Positions 18,798 through 28,283 of a DNA stretch of 64,000 nucleotides are shown here, in pieces. A model generated the notes under the pieces. The model was not told where the DNA came from. It ran no database searches and saw nothing but the letters and a program-made list of their open reading frames with translations. This DNA comes from JANQEU01 sp965601455 (GTDB lineage Bacteria > Bacteroidota > Bacteroidia > Cytophagales > Cyclobacteriaceae): positions 2,728,001 through 2,792,000 of the forward strand of contig OZ271831.1 in the NCBI GenBank assembly GCA_965601455.1, read 5' to 3'. How positions within the stretch are numbered: position 1 is the first letter of the stretch; each line of letters opens with the position of its first letter. Both the position numbers and the translations under genes were made by a program.

Positions 18798-19925
18798 ATG
18801 CAGAATACACTGGAAGCACAAAAAACAGAGGTACAAGATGATTTCATGCCCATTGACGGTACCGATTACATTGAGCTATACGTAAGTAATGCTAAACAAG
18901 CGGCTCATTTCTATAAATCCGTTTTTGGATTTCATTCACTTGCCTACTGCGGTCTTGAAACCGGGGTAAAGGACAGGGAATCATACATAGTAGTCCAGGA
19001 CAAAATCAGGCTGGTACTCACCTCTCCTCTTCGTAGTGGCACCGAAATAGGCAAGCACATTGACAAGCATGGAGATGGCGTTAAAATCATCGCACTTTGG
19101 GTACCGGACGCAACAAAAGCTTATCAAGAGGCAATTTCCAGGGGTGCTACCAGCTACATGGAACCCACTGAAGAGAAGGACAAAGATGGATTAGTTATTC
19201 GTTCTGGAATTTACACTTACGGAGAGGTTATTCATTTATTCGTGGAGCGAGACAACTACCAGGGTGTTTTTCTACCCGGATATGAAAAATGGGAAACGAC
19301 TTATAACCCTGAGGATATCGGACTGAAGTATGTGGATCACATGGTTGGAAATGTAGAACTGGGTCAGATGGATCGTTGGGTTAATTTCTACTCTGAAGTC
19401 TTAGGATTTAAGCAATTGGCTTCTTTCGACGATAACGACATCTCGACGAAGTATACTGCACTAATGAGCAAAGTGATGTCCAATGGCAATGAGCGCATCA
19501 AATTCCCAATCAACGAACCCGCTCCTGGTTTGAAGAAGTCCCAAGTTGATGAGTACCTTGAATTCTATGAAGGGCCGGGCGTTCAACACGTTGCGGTGGC
19601 TACAAATGACATCATCCACACAGTAACCGAGTTAAGGAAAAGGGGAATGGAATTCTTACGTGTTCCAGATAGCTATTATGATGACTTGACAGAACGTGTT
19701 GGACCGATTGACGAGGAAATAGAAGCTTTGAAGAAACTGAACATCCTTGTAGACAGGGATGATGAAGGTTACCTGCTGCAGATTTTTACCCGAACAGTGC
19801 AAGCAAGACCTACCATGTTTTTTGAGATCATTCAACGAAAGGGAGCCAAATCATTTGGTAAAGGAAACTTTAAAGCCCTGTTTGTTGCCTTGGAGAAAGA
19901 ACAGGAAAGAAGAGGAAATCTTTAA
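18798..19925 (+). CDS. hppD: 4-hydroxyphenylpyruvate dioxygenase
   Basis: A 375-residue enzyme converting 4-hydroxyphenylpyruvate to homogentisate. Two vicinal-oxygen-chelate domains are visible. The N-terminal one starts near DYIELYVSNAKQAAHFY. The catalytic C-terminal one has the iron ligands His in YVDHMVGNV, His in GVQHVAVATND and Glu in MFFEIIQRKG. The C-terminal gating helix (GNFKALFVALEKEQE) is intact. It is transcribed from its own promoter 78 bases after aacS. It supplies the substrate for hmgA, so the unit covers 4-hydroxyphenylpyruvate to acetoacetyl-CoA plus fumarate. Confidence 0.93.
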   Translation: MQNTLEAQKTEVQDDFMPIDGTDYIELYVSNAKQAAHFYKSVFGFHSLAYCGLETGVKDRESYIVVQDKIRLVLTSPLRSGTEIGKHIDKHGDGVKIIALWVPDATKAYQEAISRGATSYMEPTEEKDKDGLVIRSGIYTYGEVIHLFVERDNYQGVFLPGYEKWETTYNPEDIGLKYVDHMVGNVELGQMDRWVNFYSEVLGFKQLASFDDNDISTKYTALMSKVMSNGNERIKFPINEPAPGLKKSQVDEYLEFYEGPGVQHVAVATNDIIHTVTELRKRGMEFLRVPDSYYDDLTERVGPIDEEIEALKKLNILVDRDDEGYLLQIFTRTVQARPTMFFEIIQRKGAKSFGKGNFKALFVALEKEQERRGNL

Positions 19926-19984
19926 AAGATGGGGCTAGGTAAAGTCAGAGTACATTTCGCTTAGATAATCAGTTCACCTATTGT

Positions 19985-21217
19985 TTAATTCATACCAGAT
20001 TCTACTTCTGCGATCAATTCTGTCCTATCGTTGTCTTCAGGCAAAAGGATGATGTCGCTGTTGTTATCATTTCTCACAGTCATCATTCGGTACCATTCAA
20101 ATTGGTTATAAAAGTTCTGTAAATCTTGGCTATTAAATACGTAGCCATATTGTGCAAATATTGCATTTCTTAAAAGTCTTAACTGTGACTTGTCGAGTTT
20201 TCTCAATTCTTCAGTTGAAGCCTCACGTAATAGATAGGGTGTTATGAATGTACCATCAAATGTTTTTTCTCTTAAAGGGACATTGTACCATACTTCGCGA
20301 GGTAAAACTTCATGTTCGATATAAGGATATTTTTTTGGCAGTTTAGGCAATGGCTTTAAGCCAATAGTTTCAATTCCTCGAGTGTTATCCTTTTGTTTGA
20401 AAAAAGTGTAGTATTCACCAGTGTATCTTAATATCGTCTTTGAATAGAAGTTTGGAATTATGGCATATGTTGCAGTTTCTACATTGTAAAGAATTTCACT
20501 CTCACGACTTTCCTCATTACTTACGAGCATATTTAACTCAATGTCAGTCCCAAGTACATGGTGTTCAGGATAAAGAAACCATTCATCATATTCGGAGCCT
20601 TCAAAAACCAACTCAGTATTTAACCAATCTCCTATTTTAACTCTAAAAATATCGTGAGGCCATGGTGAATATTCAAATTGCTCATGAAAAAAAGAAAAGT
20701 ACAACCAATTATCAACCAGGTATGCCCTATCAGCTTTTATTGGAATATACCTAACCTCCGGCTTTGCTTGACTTATATCAATTTCTGCGGTTAGGTAATC
20801 ATATTCCTTTCTTAGAAAAATCAAAAGCTTTTTTTGGACAGATAAGAATATGCTATATGCAATTGCCCAGTTTCTTATTTCCAATGAGTCTGTTGAATAA
20901 TAAACTACATTTTTGAAAACTCCATTGCTCTTGAACCTTCTCAGCAGAATATCATCATGAATTAGTTCTACCTCAGAAGCAGGAAAAGACACTGACTCAA
21001 ATGAATAAAAACCATACTTATCATAATTCGCCTCCTTACTTATTGTGTATAGTGAATTTATATCTACCTGATCACCATAAAGCCTGAAAATCGGATTCTC
21101 ATTTTGATATCCCAGCAACTGAAAATCTCCAGTATAAATAAGTCTTTGAGCAAGAGTCTGTGAGAGACCTATTTTAACCAATAAAAGCACTATCACATAT
21201 TTTTTAGTTTTAGTCAT
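19985..21217 (-). CDS. Exported YARHG-domain protein
   Basis: A 410-residue protein with a signal peptide ending near LAQ (about residue 23). Most of it is beta-rich without a recognisable fold. The C-terminal ~80 residues match the YARHG extracellular domain (LRLLRNAIFAQYGYVF, then QFEWY), thought to act in the envelope or outside the cell. Its start overlaps the end of the preceding gene by 8 bases, so it is the last gene of the long minus-strand surface operon. It has no T9SS tail. Confidence 0.72.
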   Translation of the reverse strand: MTKTKKYVIVLLLVKIGLSQTLAQRLIYTGDFQLLGYQNENPIFRLYGDQVDINSLYTISKEANYDKYGFYSFESVSFPASEVELIHDDILLRRFKSNGVFKNVVYYSTDSLEIRNWAIAYSIFLSVQKKLLIFLRKEYDYLTAEIDISQAKPEVRYIPIKADRAYLVDNWLYFSFFHEQFEYSPWPHDIFRVKIGDWLNTELVFEGSEYDEWFLYPEHHVLGTDIELNMLVSNEESRESEILYNVETATYAIIPNFYSKTILRYTGEYYTFFKQKDNTRGIETIGLKPLPKLPKKYPYIEHEVLPREVWYNVPLREKTFDGTFITPYLLREASTEELRKLDKSQLRLLRNAIFAQYGYVFNSQDLQNFYNQFEWYRMMTVRNDNNSDIILLPEDNDRTELIAEVESGMN

Positions 21218-23189
21218 CGTACTTAAACCATTTGTAATTATCTAATTCACTGCTATTTTGTTTAAACCACGTTATCTCTTTCTCATTGCTACCAGCTTCT
21301 AAAGCACATGGGCGACCTACGTTATCTTCTTCATTGTCTCCCACATCATTGGCTTTTGTTTGATCCCCACTACACAAGCTTTCAGGCATTAGAGCCACCA
21401 CATGTCCCCTGGATGCGGTCCTGTTATCGCTATGTACTACACCAATGATAACCGTGCCTTGATTGGCTGCCTTTTGTAACCGATTAAAATACGTATTCCA
21501 TGTCTCAGTACTGTTTTTAGATATTTCACTAAAGGTCCCTGTCAGGTCGTTACCGTCTCCGTCAAAATCATCCCACATTTTGTCAGCAGTTCCTTCCCAT
21601 GATATTTCACCCTTTAATACCGTGGGATCATCCGGACCTTCCAATCCTGATCCGTAGGAACTACTTGGATAATCAGGATGTGTTATCGGAAATAAAACAG
21701 CATCCGCTTTATGATAGTATAGAAAGGCTCTCACCGCGTTATTACATGCATATCCATTCGGATTCCAACTTTCCCCATCATCAATGCCATCCTGTGCATC
21801 ATCGTTAAAGGCCTGAAGTTCTGATCCCATTAAATCCTCGTTAATCTCCTCTTTAACAACAGCAAATTTTAAAGTATCTAAACCTTCGATCAAAATTTGG
21901 AAAGTTTTTACAAAGTCAATACTTAGGTCTTCAATATCTATGATAAAGCCAGGGGACCATGTGGTACCTTCAATGCCCTTGAAGTTTGTTTCAGTCAACA
22001 TCAACTCCTGATCTAATGAATCCATTACTTTTAATCCAACTCCTACAATAGACTTCTGAATAAGTATAGTATCGTCACTTATAAACGTAGTTATTTCTTT
22101 ATTCACTAAACAGTAATCGTTATTCACAGTAACTCTCAACGGTAAAAAATACTGCATCTGCTGTTCCTCCTCCGGTAACAAATACAGACAAAACATTTCA
22201 AGCAAACTATCCCAATCTTCCTCTAACATTTCACTACTGTATGGAGGCCACTTTCCATTCAGTTGGCGGGCCAACAGATCTATGCGTTCTTTACTGTCAT
22301 CATCTTCGTGAACAAGGTTTAGCAGGACTTCCGGGTCATCTAGGTATTCCTCAATTTTAATTAAAACCTCTTTTAGTCTTGCTTCATTTTCCGGCAAGCA
22401 GCCCGAAAAGAGGTCGCTACTACTTTTATCCTCTATTATGATTTGAGTTACCACTTCAAAGCGCTTCAAAGCCTCATTTACTAACTCTTTTTGAATCCCG
22501 AATATGGTGTGGGTTTCACCACCATATTCCTGAATAATTTCTACTTGATTGATGTCTTCACTTGAATTCACAGCACCTAACCCACCTTCAATCTGAGTAA
22601 GCGCAGCAATCAATGCCTTGACAACTCCTTCATGAGCTTCCCCGGGATCGCTATAGTAGTTTCCCGTAATCCCATAAATCTCCTCATTCTCAGCCACTAT
22701 CACCTGAAAGTCTTCTTCAGTCATCTTAAACATGTCGTATACCTTAGAGTTACCCGCCTGGACCTCCAAAAAGACATCATATCCATCGCTTGTCTCTGAC
22801 CCAACCCGCTGAAAAACAATTCGACCTTTCACCAAATCACCCTGGGCTTCATTCCATTGACTTTTGTCTTTCTTATTGAAAACCCGTTCCCAAAATGCGT
22901 TTCCTTCTATATAACTAAAGGTCAAGGCATCGATACCGTTTCGTGTTTTGAAGTCTTCAACATAGCTAATCATTCTTGGGTCTTTTGCCATCTTATCTAC
23001 CACCAGATTATGTCGAAGCGCCTTCGCATCCAGAAACTGATTGACCATAATGCTTGCTTCTTCCCAGGTCATCTCAACCTGTTCTAGTGTATCCCCCTCG
23101 TAGATATTTTGATCTAGTTGTTGTCCCATCATTCCTTCAATAGACGCTAAAAAACAACATAGTAATATAACTATTTTTTTATTATACAT
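21210..23189 (-). CDS. Exported protein with Cys/His hydrolase-like C-terminal region
   Basis: I start at ATG 23189 (MYNKKIVILL...), which gives a clean signal peptide ending at MMGQ; an in-frame ATG at 23237 would add 16 non-signal residues. About 659 residues. Residues 25-460 are acidic and unrecognised. In the C-terminal part a Cys in GYACNNAVRAF (about 481) at the start of a helix and a His in RGHVVALMP (about 596) are spaced like the catalytic pair of NlpC/P60, CHAP or Tae4-type peptidoglycan hydrolases. This is an inference from motif shape only. It is co-transcribed with the propeller gene upstream and the YARHG gene downstream. Confidence 0.55.
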   Translation of the reverse strand: MYNKKIVILLCCFLASIEGMMGQQLDQNIYEGDTLEQVEMTWEEASIMVNQFLDAKALRHNLVVDKMAKDPRMISYVEDFKTRNGIDALTFSYIEGNAFWERVFNKKDKSQWNEAQGDLVKGRIVFQRVGSETSDGYDVFLEVQAGNSKVYDMFKMTEEDFQVIVAENEEIYGITGNYYSDPGEAHEGVVKALIAALTQIEGGLGAVNSSEDINQVEIIQEYGGETHTIFGIQKELVNEALKRFEVVTQIIIEDKSSSDLFSGCLPENEARLKEVLIKIEEYLDDPEVLLNLVHEDDDSKERIDLLARQLNGKWPPYSSEMLEEDWDSLLEMFCLYLLPEEEQQMQYFLPLRVTVNNDYCLVNKEITTFISDDTILIQKSIVGVGLKVMDSLDQELMLTETNFKGIEGTTWSPGFIIDIEDLSIDFVKTFQILIEGLDTLKFAVVKEEINEDLMGSELQAFNDDAQDGIDDGESWNPNGYACNNAVRAFLYYHKADAVLFPITHPDYPSSSYGSGLEGPDDPTVLKGEISWEGTADKMWDDFDGDGNDLTGTFSEISKNSTETWNTYFNRLQKAANQGTVIIGVVHSDNRTASRGHVVALMPESLCSGDQTKANDVGDNEEDNVGRPCALEAGSNEKEITWFKQNSSELDNYKWFKYDD

Positions 23190-23250
23190 ATAACGGTTAC
23201 AAGCGCATGATTCCACAATAGACGAACTGACATGCATCTTTTAGACTACT

Positions 23251-25143
23251 CTAAAGTTTAAAAGCTTGAATAACCTGAGATTGTGATTTGAAGTACAGAA
23301 TATCTTCAATAGTATCAATCACATACGTAGGTTTACGATCTTCTGTTGGAATAAACCCTATCTCCTCACCAGTATTCATATCAACCTTTATAAGGCCAAT
23401 GATATTTTCCTTTTCCGTCAAAATCAGTTTATAATCCTTGACATTGATAAGTTCCTTATATCGACGGTTGACAGCATCTCCAAAATCATCACTAATGTCC
23501 ATTGCGATATTGGCCATACCCAAATATGCATCAGAACTACGTTGTAGTTTTTTATCATTTGTTAACTTCCCCGTCACTCCTGAACCGATTGCATTTTCAA
23601 TGGAGGAGCTTGCTACGGAAAGTGCATAAATACTAGCTGTTGTCAAAAGAAGCTGTTTACCTAGTGATTCTTCAGGAGCAGGATAATAGCGATGAAATTT
23701 CTTCCTACCACTGTCATCTACCATCAAAGCATTCTGAGAAGAGGTGATCCAATAGCCACCTATAACTTTATCAAATGTTTGAGGAGGCTCTGCCTTAAGA
23801 TCCAAATCTTCAGCGAAGATCTCCCAATCTTGTTCTTCAGGTAGAATACGAATAATAGAACCCCAGTTCAATAACATAGGTCGTTCAAAATCATCATAAC
23901 TTACCAACATCGGTCGACCTCTTGACGAAATATACTTCTTTTCATTCCATACCTCCTTCCCTGAAGTTTTATCTAGGATATTTGAACCATTGGGTGAAAC
24001 ATACAGAATCCCATTTTCCAACCATTCCATATGGTAAATCCCATTAGCTGTCGTGGGTGACTTTTTCCATTTTTGATTCCCTTCCCAATCCAGGTAACGG
24101 ATATAGGAAACCCCTTCCCTGGAATGCGATTCAGTGGCAAACAATAAGCCATCATCATCCATTATCACGTGCTCCAGACGGTTCCCGCCTACATACTTAG
24201 GTTCTTTTTCCCATAACCTCATGCCATCATCATACTGAATGAAATTGATGCTAAACATATGCGTTATCATAAAGTCATCTTCTCGTAATAATATGGTGGC
24301 GTACTTCGATTTGTAGTCATGTAACCATAACTCGGACCCTGTAGCAGTGTCCAAACCTCGAATGGTAAATTTTCCAGAGTTCCCAGAAGTAAGTGATGCT
24401 GCCGTAAAATTATCTTGCAAAAACCCATTGGTTGCATGTCCATCTACCATAATCAAATGCGACTCGGAAGGTGACAATACGAGATCCACTATTTCCTTTG
24501 ATGCTTGGAAGGTCCATCGGATTTCACCATCTTCAGAATTCAGAACCATTAGATTATTTCTAAATGCATAATAAATAGTGGTCGATTTGGAATTAATAAG
24601 TGGTGGTACACGCTTATGACTTTTGGCTTTGATTTCACCACCATCGATAGCCCATATCTCTGTACCCTGATAGATGTTGTAAAGTCCAAGACCTCCAGAT
24701 TCCTCTGTGGAATACTCAACGAGAATCGCCTCTTTCTCAAATAAAACATCTACAAATTGAGCCTTTTTGTATCCGGATACTTGAGAATTGAAAACTACTT
24801 TTCCCGAAAGACCATCAACAACCATCAAATGGGGCCGATTTTCTAATATTACTATTGGAGTTCCTGGGATAGATTTGCAGCTCCCCTGTGGTATTTTCTC
24901 AACGACATCTATCGCCCAAAGTTGATCACCAGTTGCAGGATCAATACCGAACAAAGCATCATTGGCGAAAACCATCAGTATTCCCCAATCATTGACTTCC
25001 ATCCATTGTACATTTGAAGGTAATGAGGTCTCCCAATGTTTTGATATTGATTGTGCAGTACACCAGTTAATTGACAAAGTCATTAGTATTACAAAGGCCC
25101 TTGTCCCTGCTTTGATATTGATAAAATATTTAAATAATCTCAT
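23251..25143 (-). CDS. Exported PQQ-like beta-propeller protein
   Basis: A 630-residue protein with a signal peptide (about 14-31). Repeats of the form DxxTGxxLWxxD recur (DPATGDQLWAID, DTATGSELWLHD, NSEDGEIRW, DKTSGKEVW), as in quinoprotein/BamB-like eight-bladed propellers. No PQQ-binding catalytic residues can be identified, so a structural or assembly role is more likely than a dehydrogenase role. It lies 27 bases after the barrel gene and is followed by the hydrolase-like gene, all on the same strand. In the operon context it may serve outer-membrane assembly of the exported proteins. Confidence 0.68.
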   Translation of the reverse strand: MRLFKYFINIKAGTRAFVILMTLSINWCTAQSISKHWETSLPSNVQWMEVNDWGILMVFANDALFGIDPATGDQLWAIDVVEKIPQGSCKSIPGTPIVILENRPHLMVVDGLSGKVVFNSQVSGYKKAQFVDVLFEKEAILVEYSTEESGGLGLYNIYQGTEIWAIDGGEIKAKSHKRVPPLINSKSTTIYYAFRNNLMVLNSEDGEIRWTFQASKEIVDLVLSPSESHLIMVDGHATNGFLQDNFTAASLTSGNSGKFTIRGLDTATGSELWLHDYKSKYATILLREDDFMITHMFSINFIQYDDGMRLWEKEPKYVGGNRLEHVIMDDDGLLFATESHSREGVSYIRYLDWEGNQKWKKSPTTANGIYHMEWLENGILYVSPNGSNILDKTSGKEVWNEKKYISSRGRPMLVSYDDFERPMLLNWGSIIRILPEEQDWEIFAEDLDLKAEPPQTFDKVIGGYWITSSQNALMVDDSGRKKFHRYYPAPEESLGKQLLLTTASIYALSVASSSIENAIGSGVTGKLTNDKKLQRSSDAYLGMANIAMDISDDFGDAVNRRYKELINVKDYKLILTEKENIIGLIKVDMNTGEEIGFIPTEDRKPTYVIDTIEDILYFKSQSQVIQAFKL

Positions 25144-25170
25144 AGCTCTATTTTACTTAATGTTATATAT

Positions 25171-26853
25171 CTAAATTCTTAATGCGTAGTTAATTGATGC
25201 ACGAAACTCACGGAGAACGGAAGTTTCAGATTCGTCACTGCTGTTCTTAATAACATAGAAAGCACTTAGGGAAAAACTATGCTGCTTCCAGGGTCGGAGG
25301 TTTCCAGTGAACCTGAAGTTGGTCACTCTACTTTCCAATTGCTGATCTGTATAAATGTTAAGAAGACTGGATGACACTGTTGTTCGGTATTTCCCTTTGT
25401 CAAATGATCTTCCAATTGAAGTGGTAGGTCCTGCAGTAACGCTCTCATATTGTTCAGTTCTATTTATGTTAGATACACCTGTGATCGAAACATTCCAATT
25501 CAACAATCGCTTTTGAATACTTAGGTTATTGGACACAAATGTTGAGGTGTTGTTTTCACTATTTGTTGCATCTTGGAGCATGGCATTCAACCTGAAGAGT
25601 ACCGGGTTCTCTTTTGTTCCCATTTGGTAATTGACATTAAATCCTCCATTTCTGGAAACCTGGAAAAACTCCAGACTATCCGCCAAAATATCTTCCTGAA
25701 GTTGAACTTGTCGTGTGCTGCTGTTGAAATTGCCATATGTTCCTGTCAATTGAAGCTTTTCCGATATATTCCAGGATGCTGAAGAAGAAAAAATGAGTCG
25801 AATTTGTTGGGCGGTCAGTTGATTATCAAGATTATTTTGTTGAACTCCCCCATTGACACTTAAAGACAGTCGATTTCTAAAAAGTGGTAAGCTGATACCC
25901 GTTGATATGTCTTGCTGATCGTTATTCAGAAAAGAGCTTCCATGGGTTGTATATCCAGGATCTACTTTGCGATATCTACTGTTTAGTTGAAAGTACTTAG
26001 TACTAAATATCAAATTCGTTGAAAGCGCGGTCGTGTATCGGGATGACACTGTGGGTGTAAAAAGGTTACCCAGATTGTTTACAAAAGTGAATTCATCAAT
26101 AAGAATTTCAGGACCGGACGAGTTTGAGCTAAATAGACTTAATGCGTATTCTATTTTGAGTGTAAGTGCCTTCAAAATTTTGTTTGAGGTAGATAGTCCA
26201 AGGACAAGATTTTCTTCGGGTCTTATTGATAAAGAATCAGAAAACGGAATGGATGATGGATCATCTTTTGCACGAAACATTATTACATGCCCCTCTTGAC
26301 CATCTTTTTCAAAACCTATTTTAGCACCATACCCAATTCTACGAAAAGTAGGTTCCGCAAAGGTTAATCCACTTTGTGCTGATTTGCGGACGGGTTTTGC
26401 AAACCTTCCGTATAATGCGCTGACTCGAATAGGATTCGACGATGGCTTATACTCAGCACCTGCACCAAAAAACAAATTTCCAGACAGTGTGTAAGGAGAA
26501 AAGTTCATTGATCTATGACCCAAATGCAGTGTAAAGTCCCTATACGTTGGGCTTATCCCGAACCTGTTGAATGGCTCGGGTTGCGAGAATTTCCTATTCT
26601 GCTGACTCATTGTAAATGAAAATGGAGCCTGAACAACTCCGAAAATATCAAAATTCAAATGAGCATTCAGTTGCCAGAAATAAGGATCTCTCCTGTTGGG
26701 GATCCCCACCGCTTCATAAAAAGTGTTGTTAAAAGTTATTCCCCCACTGTAATTCAGCCATTTTTCTCTACCTAAGGACTCGAGATCCTGGCACAAAGAC
26801 GAAATGGAAGAGCATAATGCTATGAAAACGATATTTCTGGTATGGATTTTCAA
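25171..26853 (-). CDS. Large outer-membrane beta-barrel protein
   Basis: A 560-residue protein with a signal peptide ending near CQ (about 22). The whole mature part consists of alternating amphipathic strands rich in Asn, Ser and Tyr with a terminal aromatic/hydrophobic strand (REFRASINYALRI), as expected for a 20-plus-strand barrel. No plug or TonB box is seen. It overlaps the PorP/SprF-SPOR gene by 4 bases. A decayed fragment similar to its 5' end is found at 39337-39405. Its partner may be one of the T9SS-secreted proteins of the same operon. Confidence 0.7.
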   Translation of the reverse strand: MKIHTRNIVFIALCSSISSLCQDLESLGREKWLNYSGGITFNNTFYEAVGIPNRRDPYFWQLNAHLNFDIFGVVQAPFSFTMSQQNRKFSQPEPFNRFGISPTYRDFTLHLGHRSMNFSPYTLSGNLFFGAGAEYKPSSNPIRVSALYGRFAKPVRKSAQSGLTFAEPTFRRIGYGAKIGFEKDGQEGHVIMFRAKDDPSSIPFSDSLSIRPEENLVLGLSTSNKILKALTLKIEYALSLFSSNSSGPEILIDEFTFVNNLGNLFTPTVSSRYTTALSTNLIFSTKYFQLNSRYRKVDPGYTTHGSSFLNNDQQDISTGISLPLFRNRLSLSVNGGVQQNNLDNQLTAQQIRLIFSSSASWNISEKLQLTGTYGNFNSSTRQVQLQEDILADSLEFFQVSRNGGFNVNYQMGTKENPVLFRLNAMLQDATNSENNTSTFVSNNLSIQKRLLNWNVSITGVSNINRTEQYESVTAGPTTSIGRSFDKGKYRTTVSSSLLNIYTDQQLESRVTNFRFTGNLRPWKQHSFSLSAFYVIKNSSDESETSVLREFRASINYALRI

Positions 26854-28283
26854 GGATATTGATCTCTTTTAAATACCCAAGGTTTTCCCAGAATTAATCG
26901 ACTGACATCTCCTTCTTCCAGTTGTTTTATTTTACTAGTGACGCTCTTTAGGTCTGCCAACTGTTCAGTGTAGATGAGATACCATGACTGCCGGTTATTT
27001 TGAATCACGCGACTTGTCACGCCGGCTTCTCTTTGCAATATTTTTTGAAAGAGCTTGGCGTTGTCCAGTTTCCTGAAGGCACCTACTACAAGGTAATAAT
27101 CTGCGGCTCCAGATTTTGATCGAGATTTTCCTAATTGGTAGGCCTCTTTTTTCTTAAGGCTATCTAGATCGTATTTGATGATTTCGTACTGCGCCTTTAA
27201 GAACTCTATTTCCTCTTTTTGCCGATCCATCACTACCTCATATGATTCCAGTTTTTTCAATTGCTTTTCATTTAATTGAGACAACTGGTCAATTTTTTCA
27301 TGTTGTATTTGGTTTTCATCTCGTATCTCTTCCAAATACTTATTGTTCCGTGAAATTCGGTTATTGTATTTCTCGTTTGACTTCTTCCTTTTTAGTCGAA
27401 TGCCAAAAACGAACTCATGGGAATTGGCCCCGAGGATTCTAAGGTCCGAGTTAGGTATTTCATATGTATAACTAATTACAAATTGCTCTTCTATCTCAAA
27501 ACCAAGGCTAAAACCTGAACCTGTCTGATGCCTGTATGAAAGACCTAACCAGATTTTATCCTTATAATCCAGGATTGCATTTACATCAAATAATGAAGGC
27601 AGACCCTGAACAGTACGAACTAAGAACAATGGTGTTATTGAAAGGTCATATGCAAGAAGGAAACGGTATTGAGCAGTCGTTATATAGTGACGAACAAAAT
27701 TGAAATCAAGTGACTGGAATTGGGCGGCATTTTCATGGTTGATCTCATTTTGAAAGATTTGATCCGCTGCAAAACCCAGTCGCATTTTTCCCAAACTGTA
27801 ACTCAAGCCAATATTACTTTCAGCAACAGTTCGTTGGTCAATTCGACTAAGTAGGTTTGGATCCGAAATGTCTTCAACCTGAATTCGATCAAAGAATATT
27901 CTACTTTGAATGGCCATCAGAGACATTCCAAAGCTTAATTCCTGATGTGCACTTAAACTGACAGTATAGGAAGCAGATAATGCTCCATTCAAGCGGCCAA
28001 TTACATTGCTGATGTCGTTGAAAAAGGAGAGCCCCAGGCCAATCTTTTCCCTTCTCAATCGACCATCCATCGTAAATGCATGAGTTTCAGGTGCTCCGTC
28101 AACTGATGCCCATTGATTGCGATAAAGAAAATAGGCCTTAGATTCATTATCCATCCCAGTCAATGCGGGATTATACAAATACGGATTTAGGAAATATTGA
28201 TTGTAAAGAGGAGTCTGTTGACCAAATAAATCAAATGCGATCAAATTTGCTAGTAACGTAATGTAGCAGATCCACTTATTCAT
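26850..28283 (-). CDS. PorP/SprF-family outer-membrane protein fused to a SPOR domain
   Basis: 477 residues. The signal peptide (about 1-21) is followed by the classic PorP/SprF opening QQTPLYNQYFLNPYLYNPALTG and a barrel to about residue 300. A charged coiled coil comes next (about 315-385, KYLEEIRDENQIQHEKID and on). The final ~80 residues form a SPOR-like domain (YYLVVGAFRKLDNAKLF ... WYLIYTEQ). PorP/SprF proteins are required for T9SS delivery or surface retention of SprB-like adhesins, and SPOR domains bind denuded peptidoglycan. The fusion would tie the barrel to the cell wall, a job usually done by a separate OmpA-like protein. It lies directly after the two PKD proteins, with 4-base overlaps on both sides. 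Confidence 0.82.
   Translation of the reverse strand: MNKWICYITLLANLIAFDLFGQQTPLYNQYFLNPYLYNPALTGMDNESKAYFLYRNQWASVDGAPETHAFTMDGRLRREKIGLGLSFFNDISNVIGRLNGALSASYTVSLSAHQELSFGMSLMAIQSRIFFDRIQVEDISDPNLLSRIDQRTVAESNIGLSYSLGKMRLGFAADQIFQNEINHENAAQFQSLDFNFVRHYITTAQYRFLLAYDLSITPLFLVRTVQGLPSLFDVNAILDYKDKIWLGLSYRHQTGSGFSLGFEIEEQFVISYTYEIPNSDLRILGANSHEFVFGIRLKRKKSNEKYNNRISRNNKYLEEIRDENQIQHEKIDQLSQLNEKQLKKLESYEVVMDRQKEEIEFLKAQYEIIKYDLDSLKKKEAYQLGKSRSKSGAADYYLVVGAFRKLDNAKLFQKILQREAGVTSRVIQNNRQSWYLIYTEQLADLKSVTSKIKQLEEGDVSRLILGKPWVFKRDQYP

Noticed and set aside
23251..25143. PQQ-dependent dehydrogenase
   Set aside because: Propeller repeats are present but I find no catalytic Asp/Glu/Asn set, Cys-Cys vicinal pair or cytochrome domain; a structural BamB-like role is safer.
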